Shown here: positions 47,401-59,060 of the stretch, piece after piece
Numbering within the stretch: the stretch's first letter is position 1
How the letters are laid out: each line of letters opens with the position of its first letter
Source: Physcomitrium patens
Taxonomy: Eukaryota > Streptophyta > Bryopsida > Funariales > Funariaceae
Length of the DNA: 64,000 bases
NCBI RefSeq assembly: GCF_000002425.4
Contig: NC_037261.1
Location: 1,100,659-1,164,658, forward strand
Direction: 5' to 3'
Notes under the pieces: generated by a model
Told to the model about the DNA's origin: nothing
Database searches by the model: none
Seen by the model: the letters and a program-made list of their open reading frames with translations, nothing else
Position numbers and translations under genes: made by a program

Positions 47401-50400
47401 TTCTGAGGGCAGTGCTTCATCGGAGACTCTCAGCACCCTCAAATTTGCACAGCGGGCGAAATTCATTCAGAACAATGTGAGTTGTTTGTACATCTAGCGT
47501 TCACCCTTCGGAACAATGTGTAGGTAGTAACTCATCACCACTAACATATAATGCCTTGGATGGTCAGGCTGTGATCAACGAGGAAGCCACTGGAGACGTG
47601 AAAGGATTGCAAGAGCAAATCCAACAGCTCAAGGATGAGCTCGCTCGTGTCCGGAGACAGAGCATATCAAGGATGCCGAGCTTGAGTCCGTCAGAAGATA
47701 ACACCCCTGTCGATGCGTCGAAAGACTTCTTCGATCCTCTGAGAAGCTCTACTGAGGGCTCCTTCTTGCAGTTTGGCAGAGCTGTGTTGGGACCAACAGC
47801 TTTGAACCAAAAGGTAGTTATATCTTTTTAACATCCTTTAATGTATAGAACTGAAGTTTGTAATGTTGAATTTGACGTGCTCCGGGTTGGAATTTTAATC
47901 ACTTTGATTGTTTGTGGGTGTACAGATAAAGGGATTGGAAGGTCTTTTAGCAGCCGCATTACGAAGAGAAAAGTTTGCAGCGAAGACATCAACGGCTGAA
48001 ATTCAGCATCTGATACGCTTGGTGAGTTCCTCGACTGCTTCTTGTTCGATTGTTTCCAAGTTTTAGCAGGGTCTAAGCCTGACCCTATATCACAGGTGAG
48101 GCAACGAGAGGACGAAATAGTTTTTCACAAGTCGTTACTCCAATCAAGGGAGCTTAAGGTTCGTCGACTGGAAGCTCCTTCTCAAACCTCTGGTGTGGAG
48201 GAAAGAAGTGTCCCATTTCAGGAGTTGAATCTTAGGACTGAGCAGTCCATCGATCCAGATCGCGGGGGGCTGGGTGTGGGGAACCATAGCCTTCAAGAGC
48301 AACTTCCAAGGTACAAAAGCACCGCATCGTAATCTCTAGTATCAATGTCTCCATTACCAGAAATCTAGCAGTATACTTCCAATGTCAGTTTCTTGCACAA
48401 CGCTCTTCCTCCACTGATTATACCCAGGTGGCCTTCCTGCCATGGAAACTCTTCCTTTGACAGGTCTGATAAACACGATGCATTTGAGGAGAGGGCAACT
48501 TTGATGCAAGACATCTCCGACTTGAGAGAAAAAGTATAGTTGAAACCATAACTTCGAGTTGTTTATTTCGTTGTGCTGGTCATGTCTCCCAGTTGTACAA
48601 AGCTTATGACGAAATCTGTCTTTACATTTGCAGCTTCTGGAGATGTTGGACAGAAAAGCTGCTCCAGGCTCTGTCGTTACACCCCAGGTTTGCGGATACC
48701 TCTCAGTCTTGTGTTGTTGCTTTCTCGGCTTTGGAATTAAATATTTGCTGGGTTCTTTTACTGTTGTGTTTATTCAACTCACAAAGGGATTGTCTTCTCA
48801 ATATCAGCAAGAGGCACTCGTTGCCGAACTTGCTGCTGAAAGACGAGTAGCAGAGCTTCTTCGAAGTGAGGTTGAGTCCTACCAACGAGATCTCGCAGAT
48901 TACCATATGAAGCTGCGGACCAGTTTGGAGTCAAACGAGAGAGTCGCAAGGTACGCAGACTCCACCCCAGGTTATGTATAGAAGTCGCCTTGGCATTGCG
49001 GTTACTGGTTTTTCTTCATCGTCGCTGACTGTACCACTTGGCAGTGAATTGGCTGCTTCGAAAAAGGAGCTGGAGAGCTCACAGTATGAGTGCAGGAGGC
49101 AGAAACAAGTGATTAGGACCCTTCAGGTACTTTTATAATATCCTTATCAACTCTGTCATGTAGTTTGCCTCCATTGCTCACCTTGTTTGTAATTATATTA
49201 AAGAAATCAACGGATTCATATTCATGTGCCGAGCTGTACTGAATGACTTGATCCTCCACAGGAAAAGACGAAAGAGGTTGAATGTTTGGAGTCGAAGCAA
49301 GCGCAGCATCAACAGTTCATGCTCGAGCTGAAGACGCAGCTCCAGAAGGTAATTTTCGCTTCAGAAGGTAATTACTGTTTCACAAAATGGACTCTTCAGA
49401 TGAGAAGCCATTATTATGTGATTAATGATCCCAAGACTATTATGCTCATGTTTTTTACGTTTTCAAATCTTAGAGCGAAGAGAAGGCCGAGCAGGAAGCG
49501 AGCAGACGTAGCAAGCTGGAGCTTCAGTTGCAAGAGGCCCTCCAGGAATCCACGAACTTGCAGACGGAGCTTCAGGTGTCCGAATTGAAATCCCTATTAA
49601 GCAATCCTCATTTTTTCCTGAATGTCTTTGTGAATCCAAATACAGCATTTTGTCAGATCATACCCAGTGGCTCACAGTAGACTTCTTCGTGCAAATTCAG
49701 TGGACACGAGACTCACTGGAGGAAGTCGAAGCCCTTGTGGCAACCTTACAGAAGAGTGAACCAGTGCTGGAGATTGGAGACTCTGAGGCTTCATATGAAG
49801 CTTTTATGATAGGGCAGTTGCAATCCGAGATAATCGAAATGCATAAAAGGCTAGAAGATGAACGCAAGCGTGGAAGAGAATTAGAGAAGCAGCTCTCAAA
49901 TAACCCTAAGAGGGAATCTGTTAGTGAAGCTCACCATAAACGCAACACAAGCACTGAGACTTGTAATATAACGGGGAAGAAGAGGGTGAGACATCACGAT
50001 GCTATCATACAGTTGCAAATGGAGCTGGAGTCCATAGACGGGGGATCACCAAGTAGGTCAGATCCTATTAAGGGATATAGATGGGAGTCAGGCACGCATG
50101 ACGAGGAAGTTGAGGTGAAGCACACGATGACCATTATGCAGCTGCAGCTGGACTTGGAAACACTAGAAGGCGTTCTCGCTGAGGAGCGCCAAAACCTGGC
50201 AGAGTCGAGGGCTGCTTCTGAACTCTTACAGCAGAAACTGGAAGAGGCTGAAGCCAAGCTTGAAAAGGAACCATTCAAAGTGGATACTCAGAAAAGCAGT
50301 AAAACTGTTGACAAGATCGAGGACCAGTTGCAGCAAGTAGAGAAAGAGGGAGGAGAAATGGCCAAGATGCAGGAGGCTCTTTCTATTGCGAGGGAGCATT

Positions 50401-53400
50401 TCAATTTGGAGAGGCAGACTTTGGTTGCAGCGGCTGCTGAAGTCGAGCAGCGGTATGTCTCTGTAAAGAAGGAACTTGAGGCAACTCTAGAACATGTCCA
50501 GAGCCTCAAGGAACGAACCGAGGATGCCGAAACCCGTGAGCTTTCTCTTCAAGCTGAGAAGATGAAGCTCGAGGAAGAGTTCAAGAAGCATGTAGAAGCT
50601 GCTCGTGTACTTACCGATGATTTGCAAAAACAGGTCAGTGTGGACCATAGCCATTATCACCAGCTACGATGAAGAGTTGAATACTTCAATTTATGTTTCA
50701 TTTGTGCGTATTTGCTCATTCCACTTAAATTGTCGATTGAGTTGCTGTAGATGCAAATGAAAGAAGAGCAAATGGTTAAGCTGAAGGAGCAGATGGCACA
50801 AAAACAAGACTGGGTGGATAAGGACCATACAACTGCAAACTTGCAAACCAAGTTAAAAAGTTTGAAAAATGGTGCATTTGAAAGTGCTCAAGCCATAGGA
50901 CTTAGATGCCTCTCGAGGAATGAAAGCATGGTACAGCTCGAAAAGAAGCTTGAGAACATGACCGAAGCTATGGACCAGCTAACCGAGGAGACCATACAAT
51001 TGCAAAGAGAGATTTCGCTTCTCAAGAAGGATTCTGAAGGTGCAAGTCAACTCCTCGGGCAGAAAGAAGAGGAGTTGGCCGTGGCGCTGAAAAAATTAAC
51101 TAACGTAGGGGACCTTCTAGAGAAAGAGAGTAATAAAATTCAGGAAATTTCAGTTGCAATAACCGAAGCTGGACGTTCAGAAGAGAGCTGGATTTGCGCG
51201 AGGGACTACTTGACGTCAAAGATTTTAGGATTGCAGTCATGCACGGAACACTCATCAGGGGAGGCCGAACTTGAGCTTGCAAGGACACAAATTCTCCTGG
51301 CAGGTTCAGAAGGCAAGGTGAAGATTCTCTCTGAGATGATCTCTAAGATGCAGAAAGCTCTAGATGAGCCATCTGAAAGTGAGCAGGAGATGGATGTGGT
51401 CAAGAGCTCCGATCGTCCTCTGCGAAGGCTACCCGAGAATCGTTCCCGGACATCGTTGAGCGATGGCAGCCCCAATAATAATAAGCTTTCAGAAAAGTTG
51501 CGGCAAGATGTTGCGAAGGTGAAGGCTGAGAATGCGAAGCTGCGCACCAAGGTCCACGAGAAGGACAACGCAATCTTAAGCTTTCGGATGCAGTTGTCAT
51601 CTGCAACGACGAAGTGCAAGGAGATTGAAGTCATGGCCACAAACACGGAAAAGAAACTACGTCGTCAGCTGGATTCGTTGAGAGAAAATCTTCAGACTGC
51701 TAGGAGAGATACTAAGAAGTACAAAGATCAAGTCCAACAATCTGAAGTCGAAATGGAGAAATTGACCTTTTTGCTACTTCAGACCGAAGAGCGGCAGACG
51801 AAAGCCGAGCAATCTTGGATGAAGGAGAAGGCCGAGCTCCAAAGTCAGAAATATGAGGCGGAGTTAGAGGCGGCCACGAAGAAACTCAAACTTCCTGCCA
51901 GGTTTGCCAAGATAGATAAGTGGCAGAGGCAGCTGAGCGAGGCCGACAAGTTGGTGAACATGCTGGTGAAGGCGAACGAGAAGTCCAGGCAGGAATGTAG
52001 TCAGAAATCAGTAGAGGTAGAGATGAAGGACAAAGTGATTCTGGAGTTGCTGGATACCGTGGCGATGACGAAGGCGCAGCTTGACACAACCATGAGCCAT
52101 TTTGAGAAGGAGATTCGTGCAATAGTTGTGGATATGAGGCTTCTAAAGACGGATCTTAAGAGGGACTTCAAGAATCTGCGGAAAATACAGCAAACTTCTC
52201 TGGACGAAATGACAATGGAGACGACGCTCTCAGTGAAGGGTTTGGGAAGCGAAGGACAATACAAGGTAGCCAATGTGATATTGGCTGAGAATGATGCGAT
52301 TATTCAAAATCTCCAAGCAGAGGTTGCCGAGATTTCTAAGGAGACGTGGAACGTACAAACTGATCAGCAGGCGACCGTGAAAGCCTTACAAAAGAAAGAG
52401 GAGACGATCAGGAATATTCTGAACGAAGTGATTCATCTTAGGCAAAGTGCAGACCGAAGCATGTCCCTGCGGCAGAGCATTTCAGACCTTGGAGGATCTC
52501 GTACTCCTTTTAAACAGCCAGCAGATTTTGGCCATGCTCCTCTCAAACAAGATTTGTTTCAGCCGAACGTAATGAGGGACGCAGAGCTCGGACAAACACC
52601 TTTGAGGAGATCCTTTTCGTGTAAGTTGATTGAAGAGAAAGAGATGACGCTGAGCGTGCTCAAGGAAGAGCAAGAGTATCTGAAGTCTATGGTGTTCAGT
52701 CTCGACACGGAAAACGCAGAGTTGCAGCAACAATTGCTGGACTTAGAAGCAGAGTCTACAGCTTTAAAGTCCACCATAGATAACCTTGAGAGGGAGCTTC
52801 ACGACACTAATCGCGGGCGATGCGAGGATGTAGCTGCGCTAGTGGAGCAGCTCCGGGAGAGCACCCTTCACATCAGTGAGCTGGAAGTCCAGAGGAAGGA
52901 GCTTCGAGATGAAATGCAGCGCCAAGCGGTATCATTCGCTGTGCTTTACGAGCAGCTCCAGAAGCAGGAGAAATTTGAAGACGGAGCGCGAATTGCTGGA
53001 TGCAAAGCCCATGAGGACAAAGATGTATTGCAAACACTCGAGCAAGAGAGAGCTGAACTCAAAAGTGTCGTTGAGATGCTGAATGCGGAAATGATGGCTC
53101 AACAAGCCGAATCAAGACAAATGAGATTGCAGATCGAAGCTGTAGAGGCAGATCTGAACATGAAAACAAATGAAGTAGTCCGAATCACTAAGGAGGTTGA
53201 AGGACTGAAATTTTCAGCAGGACTGGCTGAACGAGAGGCCGAAACCCTACGAGTCATGGTAGAAGAACTGGAAAGTATTAAAGCTCATCTAGAGGAGCAA
53301 CTTCAATGCTCAAAAGGTGCCACCGATTCCAAGGTGGAGGAGCTCAAAGCGGACCGAGACAAGCTCCAAGATGATCTAAACCTCTTCATGGATCAGATCG

Positions 53401-55701
53401 AGGAGATCCAAGCTCTCGCCGATGAAAGGAGTGCTGCTTCGACCGAAGCTCGCAAGGTATTCTCCGAAATTTTTCTGCCATGTCGGTTGGTTTCGGGGCT
53501 TTCTCCCCTTGGTTTGATTAGTTCAGCTGCTTACTAAGGATATTTTTGTAAGCAGATGGCGGAGCTATACAGGACACTAGCAGATGAGAAGGAGGTTGAA
53601 GTGGAGATTCTAGGGAAGTCTGTACAGGAACTGGAGAATACAGTTTCTACACTGGAGTCTCAGGTCGGCGTTTTGAAAATAGAGTGCGAGCGGCAACGCT
53701 TGATGAGACAAGAGATGGAAAGTGAGCTCGAAGGTCTTAAGAATCAAATTTCCATCATGCACGCTGCCCTGCATGAAGCGAGTCTTCGGAGTGGTGATGA
53801 ACTCCTAGAAACCAAGCTACGTAGGGAAGATGCAGAAAGGTAATTGCCCCTCTGCGCTCTTCTAGCAATTTATTTTTTTCATCGTGAAGCCGTGCTCGCA
53901 CAATGTCATGGTAACTCAGAAGGAATAACATCAATTATGTTGGATTCGAAATCTTCATAGGATGCTGGAGGAACGCGAGGCAGAGATGCAGTTGTTGCGG
54001 AAGAAGCTGGAGAAATTCCAAATGCAATTAGAAGAAAACAAACCAGTAGAACATATTGAACCCCAGACTCCGCCTCGTATCCTGAAGGGGCAGAAAGTTC
54101 AGAAAGGATCAGTATCTCCATTTGCATGTATGAAAATGAACCACCAGATCCACTTGGAGCTTGACGAGGAGAGGAAATCTTACGAACGTCGCATCCAGGA
54201 GCTGGAGGATGTGCTTGATAATCACCAAAACGAGGTCACGGTGCTTCACGAAAAGCTGGCAGATGCCGAGAGGATGACTCGCGACGTCCTCCGTGTTCTA
54301 CGTGGTGTCAAATTGGACATGGCCAACGTTGCGGTGCGTGAGTTGAGGACCCTCCTGACTGCACTATTGATGAATTTTGATTGCTTATAAAAAGATATTG
54401 ACAAAAACTTGCCTTCGCCAGACACTTTTGGACGAGCAGCATGTTGCAGAAGGAGCGAAGAATGACAATCAACCACTCCACAAGGTCGGTTGGTTCCCTT
54501 TTTAAACATTTTTATGTTCATCTCTGCAACAGGAAGAAGCGCTCTCCACAGTTTTTGAGCTGTTTTACATGTTTCTGACGCACGGAATCGACTTCTTGCA
54601 GGATGAGGAAATAGAGCACATCCTCACGCAGCTGAATGATTTCATTGAAGAGCGAGAAAGGTATGGTTTCTAGTGCCTGAGCTTCATGACTCATGCACAA
54701 TGTCACATTGTGTATTCTCATCACCTTTATCTTCTTCCTGTGGCTCATTAGTGAACATTTCCTGCAGTTGGTTGGAGATGATCAGTCGAAAGCAGGTCGA
54801 GCTGAATGCTGCTCAAGCATCTTTGGAAAATCTGCGAGAACGAGAGAAGACCCTCCTTGCAGAAAACAAGAAGCTGAAAAGCGATAATCGAAACCACGTG
54901 AAGAAGATTGGGCAGCTGGAACAAGAGATCAAGACTCTCTCAGGGCAGCAGAACCTGCAGCAGCGGATAAAACACCACGCAAAAATCAAGGTACATTGTC
55001 TTATGGACACCAATTTATGGATCTAATCCAGCAACGACGTCGCCCGTGTGCATGTTAATGTCGCTTCTTTATGTTGATGCTAACGTATCTGATTTTGTGA
55101 TCAGGAGGAGAACAATTCCCTTCGAATCCAGAATAATGACCTGAACGCAAAGCTCAGACGTGCCGAGCATCTCAACACGCGTATCAGCGATGAATTAGCC
55201 AAGTATCGCACCTCGCAGGGCAAACCATCTACGCTAAACATCGAAGAAGAGCAGCGTCTGCGCACCGTGCTGCTAGAAACCGAGGAACAGCGAGACAAAG
55301 AGGCCCAGAAGCTATCGAGCTTGTGTGCAAGCATCGTTAGGGCCACCGGAATGGCCGGCTCCGATGCTGACACTGACCCAGTGGTGGCTCTGGAAATCGT
55401 CGAGCAAATGAAAGACCGCTTGGAATCCACGCTTCAAGAATTCGAGGACTTCAAGATCAAGGTATGGTGCTACCCCATGAAGCCTCATCATAGTCGTCTT
55501 AGTCATGCCCACTAAAACTCAGTGAACGATGTGCATGGCAATTGTAACCAACGGTGCTCGTGTCTCATATTGGTCGGGTGTGGGATGCCGTTGTGCCGTG
55601 TGCAGACACGAATTTCGGGAGAAAGACAGCGATTGAACGAGCTGCGCACCGCGCATTCTCCCATGCGAGGCATGGACGTTCAAAGCTTAACGCCCAGATG
55701 A
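44498..55701 (+). CDS. Kinesin-12, POK (phragmoplast-orienting kinesin) type
   Basis: 28 exons: 44498-45397, 45519-45758, 45909-46028, 46127-46333, 46461-46550, 46664-46734, 46872-46946, 47051-47138, 47241-47299, 47413-47476, 47568-47813, 47926-48021, 48096-48310, 48464-48533, 48634-48687, 48808-48950, 49045-49126, 49262-49348, 49474-49575, 49701-50633, 50751-53456, 53556-53839, 53961-54333, 54422-54484, 54602-54660, 54768-54990, 55105-55461, 55606-55701. All have GT-AG ends and compatible phases, giving 2700 residues, close to Arabidopsis POK2. The N-terminal tail (1-300) is Ser/Pro-rich. Motor about 300-638: GQTGSGKT (P-loop, 379-386), NRESSRSH (switch I, 502-509), DLAGSE (switch II, 537-542), [12 protein letters not shown] at the end. 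The rest is long coiled coil; one exon encodes residues 1315-2216. POK kinesins mark the division plane and guide the phragmoplast in cytokinesis. An N-terminal motor with a long tail implies plus-end motility. The motor core looks intact. Confidence 0.93.
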
Positions 55702-56153
55702 CCCTCGCACCATTGAGCTCTTCCAAGTTTTTTTTTCCATGTACAGTCGCCGACGTAGAGTAGCTTCGAATGCATGTTACCACTCCCACTCGCAGGTCCG
55801 ACTTGTAAATTCACAAGCTCATAGAAATGACCCTATTCTTCGATTCACCCGTGATGAATTCGCTGGCCCCCGTCATCGTGTGGTGCCTCTAAGCCATTAT
55901 TCTAGGTGGTGGCGATGGCGATGTCGATTTATTCGCCGCCGCGTGCGTAGGTGCATGGGTGAGTGGCCCTACACATCATGGTGTTGTAATATCACAATTT
56001 CTTTTTAAATCGTTCTTTTTCGTGTCCGGATTCGCATCATAACTCGTTACATGACGATGACAAGTTTAGAAGTCATTTGTCCGGAGTTGGATTACGTTGT
56101 TGAAGGCCGCGTTGGAGTTTTAACTCCGACTCCTGCGAAACATTAAATAGTGT

Positions 56154-56159
56154 AATAAA
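56154..56159 (+). terminator. Candidate poly(A) signal of the kinesin gene
   Basis: AATAAA about 450 bases past the stop codon at 55699-55701, at the point where composition falls from balanced to AT-rich. This is the best candidate in the 3' flank. Confidence 0.4.
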
Positions 56160-57821
56160 ACTCATTAGCCGGACATTAAATAGTTGTTGCAAGCTTACGT
56201 CATAAAAAATGTCATAGTATCTTGTTACAACTCAGAGATGGTGTCTCATTAGGAAGTTATCTATTTTTGTATCTGGAAAAGTGAAATATATTTGTATTTG
56301 CGGATACAAATGATTCTTTTGGTGAAATCATTAGCTGTAAAAAGAATCGTAATTATGAATTTAAAACTCTTTTGCCATAAGGTAATAAGAAGAAAGGTGC
56401 TGAAATCCAAAAAATGGCATAATTGCATTGATCATTACTGAAGCTCAATGCATTGACTAAAAGTGTATTTTTGCTAATTACTGATGTCTTTTGTAGAGCA
56501 TAGTTATATACAGACCTTACACAATTATTGATGAAGTCAAGGATTGTTTGTTTTATTTATTGATAACGGTGAACTTTAAAAAATAAGAACTAAAACCCGC
56601 TATAAATTCTAAAAGCGAAGAATTAAAAAAAGGAGCATGTAAAGGTTGCCATCCAATTCTTTAGTTATTTATTACTGTGAGAAATCTTAGGCGTTGCAAT
56701 TCAAGATGCTATCAAAAATTCAATGATTTGTGATATTTTATTATTCAGTAGTTCAAATCAACATCGACTATACGATGCAAAGAAGGCAATGTGGTCAAGG
56801 TTGTAGAAAGGTCTTAAATTTTTGCCTAACATTAAGTCTTAAAATTAATTGGAGAATGTTAGTTGGCAATACAAGAATGTTTTTAGATCACTTTAGACTA
56901 ATCAATTCAATTGGGCATAGGAATCTAATAATAAAATCAATAATTTGCTAGATATTATAATTGGCTTACTTTAGAAAAACAAATTGTGTACAAATTCTTC
57001 ATTTAGAGAATAAACAAGCAATTAAAATTTCAACGTCCCTAAGAGCTGAATGTAGAAAAATAATTTTATAGTTAATATTGTTCTCTTATCCTTTTTCATT
57101 ATCCACCAGTATATAATTATGCCATACTATTGTTAAATTATTGGAGATAAAGTGGATTGTCAAACACTATTGGATTTGACTAGAAATAAGTTTAATGATT
57201 TAAAAGAATCACTTGTTAAAAGATGTCATATTGAATTTAAAAACTTATGCTTTTGAAATGTAAAGATTCTTATTAATAAGTTCGATTATGATAAATAGTG
57301 TAGAATGAAATATTTAAAATACAATAAGAACTCTAAAATATATTGTTAATTTATGAAAAAGGAAATAAAACTGTAGTTTCTGATAGATGTAAACTGATTT
57401 GGCAAAAAAAGTAATTTTAGTACCACTCCAAATTCTATTAAATAATCCAACATTAAACAGCCTTGGTATAATTCATAACATGAAACTTTCATTAAAGTGT
57501 TAATAATAAATACAGTTGAAACAATCATATTGATTAGAAGTTAAGTATGGTTTTGTGAAAAATGCAATTAAAGGCGTAATAAATAAAAATATGCAACTAA
57601 AAGCAACTAAAATGACATCATAAAGCAAACCAAACAATTCTTTATCCAAGCAATTATTGTATTGTATGAGAAAAAAGTATAGTTTAGGAATTAAAAATAA
57701 ATTAATAGGGAGAAGTGAAAATAATTTGAACCAAACTAGTTGAGGATATTTGATGTAGTTTTCAAAATTAGATATTTATAAAAAAAAATACAGATTATAC
57801 ACAAGATCAAACATTTTACCT

Positions 57822-57857
<36 letters not shown>

Positions 57858-58450
57858 ATTAAACATTCAATTAGTTTAAAAGTATTATAAATATATGCTA
57901 TTGCCATTATTTTAACTAAAATTGTAAAAATAAATCTGAAAATATATTCAAGCATAAAGTGATACAGACTTTGCAAAAGACACAAGAATTATTATGTTTA
58001 TGCTATACTCTCTTTTTTTAATATCAAATAACAAATGTTCAAATCAAACTATGTATGCATACACATCATTTTATGTATTTGTGTTCTAATGTTTTATGTT
58101 TTTTTTTTCACACAATGATCCATCCAATGTTAAGAAGATTTGAAGTATTTGCTACAATCGATTCTTGCATGGATCTTATAAATCACATTCCTATTTTTCC
58201 ACAAATATTGCACACAACAAACCCATCATCAAACATTAAGCTTAGTAATTTGCTCTTTCATTCATCACTAGTTTCAATGAAAAATAAAATAAAATAGAAA
58301 CCATGCTCAACATCTTTTCCCACTTGGTTTTAAAAAAACATGCAAGGATGCTTGTATCTACCGAGTATCAATATAATCGTTTGAATATTCTTAATTATGA
58401 GGTATATTACACAAAAAGATGACATGGCAAGGATGGCAATGACATCGAGG
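56160..58450. other. AT-rich spacer, no gene seen
   Basis: No recognisable domain. A pure T run lies at about 57825-57853. Text near 56760-57260 (plus) has several frames of 20-30 codons that look like an old protein relic (for example LLDLTRNKFNDLKESLVKRC near 57170-57230), but I cannot assign it. Confidence 0.6.
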
Positions 58451-58480
58451 TGGAGAACGATGGAGAACGATGGAGAACGA
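58451..58480 (+). repeat. Three exact 10-bp tandem repeats
   Basis: TGGAGAACGA occurs three times in a row, with the fourth unit broken off. It sits at the edge of the GC-rich island that follows. Confidence 0.9.
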
Positions 58481-58559
58481 ATGAGGGGAACAGTACCTAA
58501 TGAAAGAGCATTCCAAGATAGGGCCATGACTAGGGCCTTGTTCCAATCAAGTTCTTAGA

Positions 58560-59060
58560 CCCTACCTCCCTCAAGCAGAACCGCTCTGCATGGTGTCGTG
58601 CTTTCCGGGCCGCCACCAGATTTGAGTTTGACTCCGTTCACACCGAGCCCGGTGAAAGGGCTTTTTGTCGGCTTTCACCTGCGCGTAGGCTGAGGTTTGG
58701 TGTGGGCTTGCGTTGCTGTGGTTGCCTCAGCTATGGATGACGATTGGTCCTATACCCCCGTCGCTTCCACAAAACTCACTTCTAATCTACAGCACTCTTT
58801 GCTCGAGTTTACTAGTCGCTCTCAACTGGTGATACAGGGCGCCTTTGTTGATTAAAAGAGCGTTCGGGTATGTCTCTTCTTGCAGATCAACAATTTCTTG
58901 TGGTGATTTTCTCACGGAACAAGTTTAAAAATTAGGAGAGAATTTTCTTGTTCTGTTTGCGGATGTTGTGCAAATTGGATTGATTTGGTTTAGAAAGTGA
59001 GCGCCTCGGTGAGGGTGAATAAAATGGGTTGTTTGGTGTGCTAGGTTTTTATTTATTTAA
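58560..59060. other. GC-rich island of unknown origin in AT-rich DNA
   Basis: About 500 bases of balanced to GC-rich sequence (for example CTTTCCGGGCCGCCACCAG near 58600) with CG dinucleotides, flanked on both sides by AT-rich DNA. One plus frame reads MDDDWSYTPVASTKLTSNLQ... and stops at about 58855, without family similarity. It resembles gene or leader sequence more than the local repeats. It could be an exon or leader of a gene, a captured gene fragment or a young insertion. Confidence 0.4.
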
